Assembly: GCA_026874595.1 (NCBI GenBank)
Contig: CM049322.1
Location: forward strand, 41,162,840 to 41,226,839
Source of the DNA: Sipunculus nudus
Taxonomy: Eukaryota > Annelida > Sipuncula > Golfingiida > Sipunculidae
Length of the DNA: 64,000 bases
Direction: 5' to 3'
The position numbers and the translations under genes were made by a program. Position 1 is the stretch's first letter, and each line of letters begins with the position of its first letter. Positions 57,361 through 64,000 of the stretch are shown one piece after another. Under the pieces are notes generated by a model. It was not told where the DNA came from. It searched no databases and saw only the letters and a list, made by a program, of their open reading frames with translations.

Positions 57361-60300
57361 GCCTGTTATAGCTTATTATTATCTGTGTCTGTTTTAGCTT
57401 ATTATTATCTGTGCCTGTTTTAGCTTATTATTATCTTTGCCTGTTTTAGCTTATTATTATCTGTGCTTGCTTTTAGCTGATTATTATCTGTGTCTGTTTT
57501 AGCTTATTATTATCTGTGTCTGTTTTAGCTTATTATTATCTGTGTCTGTTTTAGCTTATTATTATCTGTGCCTGTTTTAGCTGATTATTATCTGTGTCTG
57601 TTTTAGCTTTTTATTATCTGTGCCTGTTTTAACTTATTATTATCTGTGCCTGTTTTAGCTTATTATTTATCTGTGCCTGTTTTAGCTTATTATTATCTGT
57701 GCCTGTTTTAGCTTATTATTATCTGTGCCTGTTTTAGCTTATTATTATCTGTGCCTGTTTAGGCTTATTATTATCTGTTTCTGTTTTAGCTTATTATTAT
57801 CTGTGCCTGTTTTAGCTTATTATTATCTGTGCCTGTTTTAGCTTATTATTATCTCTGCCTGTTTTAGCTTATTATTATCTGTGCCTATTTTAGCTTATTA
57901 TTATCTCTGCCTGTTTTAGCTGATTATTATCTGTGTCTGTTTTAGCTTATTATTATCTGGGTCTGTTTTAGTTTATTATTATCTGTGTCTGTTTTAGCTT
58001 ATTATTATCTGTGCCTGTTTTAGATTATTATTATCTGTGTCTGTTTTAGCTTATTATTATCTGTGTCTGTTTTAGCTTATTATTATCTGCGCCTGTTTTA
58101 ACTTAATATAATCTGTGTCTGTTTTAGCTTATTATTATCTGTGCCTGTTTTAGCTTATTATTATCTGTGCCTGTTATAGCTTATTATTATCTGTGCCTGT
58201 TTTAGCTTATTATTATCTGTGCTTGCTTTTGATTATTATTATCTGTGCCTGTTTTAGCTTATTATTATCTGTGCCTGTTTTAGCTGATTATTATCTGTGC
58301 CTGTTTTAGCTTATTATTATCTGTGCCTTTTTTAACTTATTATTATCTGTGCCTGTTTTAGCTTATTATTATCTGTGCCTGTTTTAACTTAATATAATCT
58401 GTGCCTGTTTTAGCTTATTATTATCTGTGTCTGTTTTAGCTTATTATTATCTGTGCCTGTTTTAGCTTATTATTATCTGTGCCTGTTTTGGCTTATTATT
58501 ATCTGTGCCTGTTTTAGCTTATTATTATCTGTGCCTGTTTTAGCTTATTATTATCTGTGCCTGTTTAAGCTTATTATTATCTGTGCCTGTTTTAGCTTAT
58601 TATTATCTGTGCCTGTTTTAGCTTATTATTATCTGTGCCTGTTTTAGCTTATTATTATCTGTGCCTGTTTTAGCCTATTATCATCTGTGCCTGTTTTAGC
58701 CTATTATTATCTGTGCCTGTTTTAGCCTATTATTATCTGTGCCTGTTTTAGCTTATTATTATCCGTGCCTGTTTTAGCTTATTATTATCTATGCCTGTTT
58801 TAGCTTATTATTATCTGTGCCTGTTTTAGCTTATTATTATCTGTGCCTGTTTTAGCTTATTATTATCTGTGCCTGTTTTAGCTTATTATTATCTGTGCCT
58901 GTTTTAGCTTATTATTATCTGTGCCTGTTTTAGCTTATTATTATCTGTGCCTGTTTTAGCTTATTATTATCTGTGCCTGTTTTAGCTTATTATTATCTGT
59001 GCCTGTTTTAGCTTATTATTATCTGTGCCTGTTTTAGCTTATTATTATCTGTGCCTGTTTTAGCTTATTATTATCTGTGTCTGTTTTAGCTTATTATTAT
59101 CTGTGTCTGTTTTAGCTTATTATTATCTGTGTCTGTTTTAGCTTATTATTATCTGTGTCTGTTTTAGCTTATTATTATCTGTGTCTGTTTTAGCTTATTA
59201 TTATCTGTGCCTGTTTTAGCTTATTATTATCTGTGCCTGTTTTAGCTTATTATTATCTGTGCCTGTTTTAGCTTATTATTATCTGTGCCTGTTTTAGCTT
59301 ATTATTATCTGTGCCTGTTTTAGCTTATTATTATCTGTGCCTGTTTTAGCTTATTATTATCTGTGTCTGTTTTAGCTTATTATTATCTGTGTCTGTTTTA
59401 GCTTATTATTATCTGTGTCTGTTTTAGCTTATTATTATCTGTGTCTGTTTTAGCTTATTATTATCTGTGCCTGTTTTAGCTTATTATTATCTGTGTCTGT
59501 TTTAGCTTATTATTATCTGTGCCTGTTTTAGCTTATTATTATCTGTGCCTTCTTTAGCTTATTATTATCTGTGTCTGTTTTAGCTTATTATTATCTGTGC
59601 CTTCTTTAGCTTATTATTATCTGTGTCTGTTTTAGCTTATTATTATCTGTGCCTGTTTTAGCTTATTATTATCTGTGCCTGTTTTAGCTTATTATTATCT
59701 GTGCCTGTTTTAGCTTATTATTATCTGTGCCTGTTTTAGCTTATTATTATCTGTGCCTGTTTTAACTTATTATTATCTGTGCCTGTTTTAGCTCATTATT
59801 ATCTGTGCCTGTTTTAACTTATTATTATCTGTGCCTGTTTTAGCTTATTATTATCTGTGCCTGTTTTAGCTTATTATTATCTGTGCCTGTTTTAGCTTAT
59901 TATTATCTGTGCCTGTTTTAGCTTATTATTATCTGTGTCTGATTTAGCTTATTATTATCTGTGCCTGTTTTAACTTATTATTATCTGTGCCTGTTTTAGC
60001 TTATTATTATCTGTGCCTGTTTTAGCTTATTATTATCTGTGCCTGTTTTAGCTTATTATTATCTGTGTCTGTTTTAGCTTATTATTATCTGTGCCTGTTT
60101 TAGCTTATTATTATCTGTGCCTGTTTTAGCTTATTATTATCTGTGCCTGTTTTAGCTTATTATTATCTGTGCCTGTTTTAGCTTATTATTATCTGTGCCT
60201 GTTTTAACTTATTATTATCTGTGCCTGTTTTAGCTTATTATTATCTGTGCCTGTTTTAGCTTATTATTATCTGTGCCTGTTTTAGCTTATTATTATCTGT

Positions 60301-63300
60301 GTCTGTTTTAGCTTATCATTATCTGTGCCTGTTTTAGCTTTTTATTATCTGTGCCTGTTTTAGCTTATCATTATCTGTGCCTGTTTTAGCTTATCATTAT
60401 CTGTGTCTGTTTTAGCTTATTATTATCTGTGCCTGTTTTAGCCTTTTATCATCTGTGCCTGTTTTAGCTTATTATTATCTGTGCCTGTTTTAGCCTATTA
60501 TTATCTGTGCCTGTTTTAGCTTATTATTATCTGTGCCTGTTTTAGCTTATTATTATCTGTGTCTGTTTTAGCTTATTATTATCTGTGCCTGTTTTAGCTT
60601 TTTATTATCTGTGCCTGTTTTGGCTTATTATTATCTGTGCCTGTTTTAGCTTATTATTATCTGTGCCTGTTTTGGCTTATTATTATCTGTGCCTGTTTTA
60701 GCTTATTATTATCTGTGCCTGTTTTAGCTTTTTATTATCTGTGCCTGTTTTGGCTTATTATTATCTGTGCCTGTTTTGGCCTATTATTATCTGTGCCTGT
60801 TTTAGCTTATTATTATCTGTGCCTGTTTTGGCTTATTATTATCTGTGCCTGTTTTAGCTTATTATTATCTGTGTCTGTTTTAGCTTATTATTATCTGTGC
60901 CTGTTTTAGCTTATTATTATCTGTGCCTGTTTTAGCTTATTATTATCTGTGCCTGTTTTAGCTTATTATTATCTGTGCCTGTTTTTGCTTATTATTATCT
61001 GTGCCTGCTTTTGCTTATTATTATCTGTGCCTGTTTTAGCTTATTATTATCTGTGCCTGTTTTAACTTAATATAATCTGTGCCTGTTTTGCTTATTATTA
61101 TCTGTGTCTGTTTTAGCTTATTATTATCTGTGCCTGTTTTAGCTTATTATTATCTGTGCCTGTTTTAGCTTATTATTATCTGTGCCTGTTTTAGCCTATT
61201 ATTATCTGTGCCTGTTTTAGCTTATTATTATCCGTGCCTGTTTTAGCTTATTATTATCTGTGCCTGTTTTAGCTTATTATTATCTGTGTCTGTTTTAGCT
61301 TATTATTATCTGTGCCTGTTTTAGCTTATTATGATCTGTGCCTGTTTTAGCTTATTATTATCTGTGTCTGTTTTAGCTTATTATTATCTGTGTCTGTTTT
61401 AGCTTATTATTATCTGTGTCTGTTTTAGCTTATTATTATCTGTGCCTGTTTTAGCTTATTATTATCTGTGTCTGTTTAAGCTTATTATTACCTGTGTCTG
61501 TTTTAGCTTATTATTATCTGTGCCTGTTTTAGCTTTTTATTATCTGTGCCTGTTTTGGCTTATTATTATCTGTGCCTGTTTTAGCTTATTATTATCTGTG
61601 CCTGTTTTAGCTTATTATTAACTGTGCCTGTTTTAGCTTATTATTATCTGTGTCTGTTTTAGCTTATTATTATCTGTGTCTGTTTTAGCTTATTATTATC
61701 TGTGCCTGTTTTAGCTTATTATTATCTGTGCCTGTTTTAGCTTATTATTATCTGTGTCTGTTTTAGCTTATTATTATCTGTGCCTGTTTTAGCTTATTAT
61801 TATCTGTGCTTGCTTTTGCTTATTATTATCTGTGCCTGTTTTAGCTTATTATTATCTGTGCCTGTTTTAGCTTATTATTATCTGTGCCTGTTTTAACTTA
61901 TTATTATCTGTGCCTTTTTTAGCTTATTATTATCTGTGCCTGTTTTAGCTTATGATTATCTGTGCCTGTTTTAACTTAATATAATCTGTGCCTGTTTTAG
62001 CTTATTATTATCTGTGTCTGTTTTAGCTTATTATTATCTGTGCCTGTTTTAGCTTATTATTATCTGTGCCTGTTTTAGCTTATTATTATCTGTGCCTGTT
62101 TTAGCTTCTTATCATCTGTGCCTGTTTTAGCTTATTATTATCTGTGCCTGTTTTAGCTTATTATCATCTGTGCCTGTTTTAGCTTATTATTATCTGTGCC
62201 TGTTTTAGCCTATTATTATCTGTGCCTGTTTTAGCTTATTATTATCTGTGCCTGTTTTAGCTTATTATTATCTGTGCCTGTTTTAGCCTATTATTATCTG
62301 TGCCTGTTTTAGCTTATTATTATCTGTGTCTGTTTTAGCTTATTATTATCTGTGTCTGTTTTAGCTTATTATTATCTGTGCCTGTTTTAGCTTATTATTA
62401 TCTGTGTCTGTTTTAGCTTATTATTTTCTGTGTCTGTTTTAGCTTATTTTTATTTGTGTCTGTTTCAGCTTATTATTATCTGTGCCTGTTTTAGCTTATT
62501 ATTATCTGTGTCTGTTTTAGCTTATTATTATCTGTGTCTGTTTTAGCTTATTATTATCTGTGCTTGCTTTTGCTTATTATTATCTGTGTCTGTTTTAGCT
62601 TATTATTATCTGTGCCTGTTTTAGCTTATTATTATCTGTGTCTGTTTTAGCTTATTTTTATCTGTGTCTGTTTTAGCTTATTATTATCTGTGCCTGTTTT
62701 AGCTTATTATTATCTGTGCCTGTTTTAGCTTATTATTATCTGTGCCTGTTTTAGCTTATTATTATCTGTGTCTGTTTTAGCTTATTATTATCTGTGCCTG
62801 TTTTAGCTTATTATTATCTGTGTCTGTTTTAGCTTATTATTATCTGTGTCTGTTTTAGCTTATTATTATCTGTGCCTGTTTAAGCTTATTATTATCTGTG
62901 CCTGTTTTAGCTTATTATTATCTGTTTCTGTTTTAGCTTATTATTATCTGTGTCTGTTTTAGCTTATTATTATCTGTGCCTGTTATAGCTTATTATTATC
63001 TGTGTCTGTTTTAGCTTATTATTATCTGTGCCTGTTTTAGCTTATTATTATCTTTGCCTGTTTTAGCTTTTTATTATCTGTGCCTGTTTTAACTTATTAT
63101 TATCTGTGCCTGTTTTAGCTTATTATTTATCTGTGCCTGTTTTAGCTTATTATTATCTGTGCCTGTTTTAGCTTATTATTATCTGTGCCTGTTTTAACTT
63201 ATTATTATCTGTGCCTGTTTAGGCTTATTATTATCTGTTTCTGTTTTAGCTTATTATTATCTGTGCCTGTTTTAGCTTATTATTATCTGTGTCTGTTTTT

Positions 63301-64000
63301 GCTTATTATTATCTGTGCCTGCTTTTGCTTATTATTATCTGTGCCTGTTTTAGCTTATTATTATCTGTGCCTGTTTTAACTTAATATAATCTGTGCCTGT
63401 TTTGCTTATTATTATCTGTGTCTGTTTTAGCTTATTATTATCTGTGCCTGTTTTAGCTTATTATTATCTGTGCCTGTTTTAGCTTATTATTATCTGTGCC
63501 TGTTTTAGCTTATTATTATCTGTGTCTGTTTTAGCTTATTATTATCTGTGCCTGTTTTAGCTTATTATTATCTGTGCCTGTTTTAGCTTATTATTATCTG
63601 TGCCTGTTTTAGCTTATTATTATCTGTGTCTGTTTTAGCTTATTATTATCTGTGTCTGTTTTAGCTTATTATTATCTGTGTCTGTTTTAGCTTATTATTA
63701 TCTGTGCCTGTTTTAGCTTATTATTATCTGTGTCTGTTTTAGCTTATTATTATCTGTGCCTGTTTTAGCTTATTATTATCTGTTCCTTCTTTAGCTTATT
63801 ATTATCTGTGTCTGTTTTAGCTTATTATTATCTGTGCCTTCTTTAGCTTATTATTATCTGTGTCTGTTTTAGCTTATTATTATCTGTGCCTGTTTTAGCT
63901 TATTATTATCTGTGCCTGTTTTAGCTTATTATTATCTGTGCCTGTTTTAGCTTATTATTATCTGTGCCTGTTTTAGCCTATTATTATCTGTCCCTGTTTT

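Larger units (their letters stand above)
48584..64000 (+). repeat. 26-bp satellite array, about 590 units, runs off the window
   Basis: Each unit is TTATTATTATCTGTG followed by YCTGTTTTAGC (26 bp: 14 T, 4 A, 4 C, 4 G on +). The commonest variant is C or T at the Y position. Others are AAGC, TGGC or AACT in place of TAGC, GCCGG for GCCTG, GCTTGCTTTTGC, TTTTTATTA, and rare 25- or 27-bp units (TGTTTTGC lacking A; TTATTTATC with an extra T). No spacer, gene or other repeat interrupts 15.4 kb. Because 26 is not a multiple of three, all three + frames are cycled and most are closed by TAG every 78 bp. Frames of 64-90 codons appear only where TAG has mutated and are not genes. The array has no unique spacers, so it is not a CRISPR. 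Confidence 0.98.

Noticed and set aside
52628-63379. Repeated 64-90-codon frames with PVLAYYYLCLF-type repeats
   Set aside because: They are the 26-bp satellite read in cycled frames, open only where the periodic TAG has mutated.
48584-64000. CRISPR-like array of short direct repeats
   Set aside because: Units are contiguous with no unique spacers, and the DNA is eukaryotic.

Overview
The window is animal nuclear DNA. It is AT-rich, gene-poor and dense in interspersed repeats, and its coding sequence is interrupted by GT-AG introns with no operon-like spacing. A lophotrochozoan, most likely a mollusc, is the best inference. The reasons are a methyl-end (Delta12/omega-3-type) fatty-acid desaturase of the kind known from several invertebrate lineages, a ~145-bp tandem repeat and a Tc1/mariner-type MITE of styles common in molluscan genomes, and many long (TA)n and poly(G) tracts. 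The species cannot be read from the sequence.

Only two protein-coding genes are solid. (1) A two-exon glycosyltransferase family 92 (DUF23) gene on + (exon 1 28979-29065, intron 29066-30234, exon 2 30235-31272). The short first exon supplies the type-II membrane anchor and the second the catalytic domain. (2) A single-coding-exon membrane fatty-acid desaturase on - (41530-40355) with three canonical histidine boxes. A strong 3' splice site sits 10 nt before its ATG, so at least one 5'-UTR exon lies upstream. The two genes have no evident functional link. Weaker candidates are a TATA-driven first exon at 10253-10406, a TATA promoter at 46481 followed by a Pro/Val-rich repeat reading frame that carries one stop codon, and a small ATG-containing duplicated segment at 27187.

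Layout. 1-12,300: three copies of one unclassified ~760-bp repeat (R1), copies of two other families (R2, R3), a tRNA-derived SINE head, and a composite element at 7622-9395 made of seven ~145-bp units, one of which was hit by a later retroposon with a readable target-site duplication. 12,300-18,000: a palindromic element between two (TA)n tracts and three minisatellite or palindrome-rich arrays. 18,673-20,713: a ~2-kb element with ~75-bp terminal inverted repeats. 20,900-23,250: a decayed non-LTR retrotransposon (reverse transcriptase on -) between two direct repeats. 28-31.3 kb: the GT92 gene. 31.3-40.3 kb: mostly non-coding, with two adjacent MITEs. 40.3-41.5 kb: the desaturase. 41.6-46.4 kb: repeats and a TA-flanked MITE. 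46.4-48.2 kb: the Pro/Val locus. 48,584-64,000: one uninterrupted 26-bp satellite (about 590 units) that runs off the window.

The most unusual structure is this satellite. It contains nested larger duplications whose lengths are multiples of the 26-bp unit (1144 = 44 units in tandem, 1846 = 71 units in tandem, 2314 = 89 units) and a longer-range block copy offset by about 8035 bp. Most single-exon reading frames elsewhere are chance frames in low-complexity DNA.
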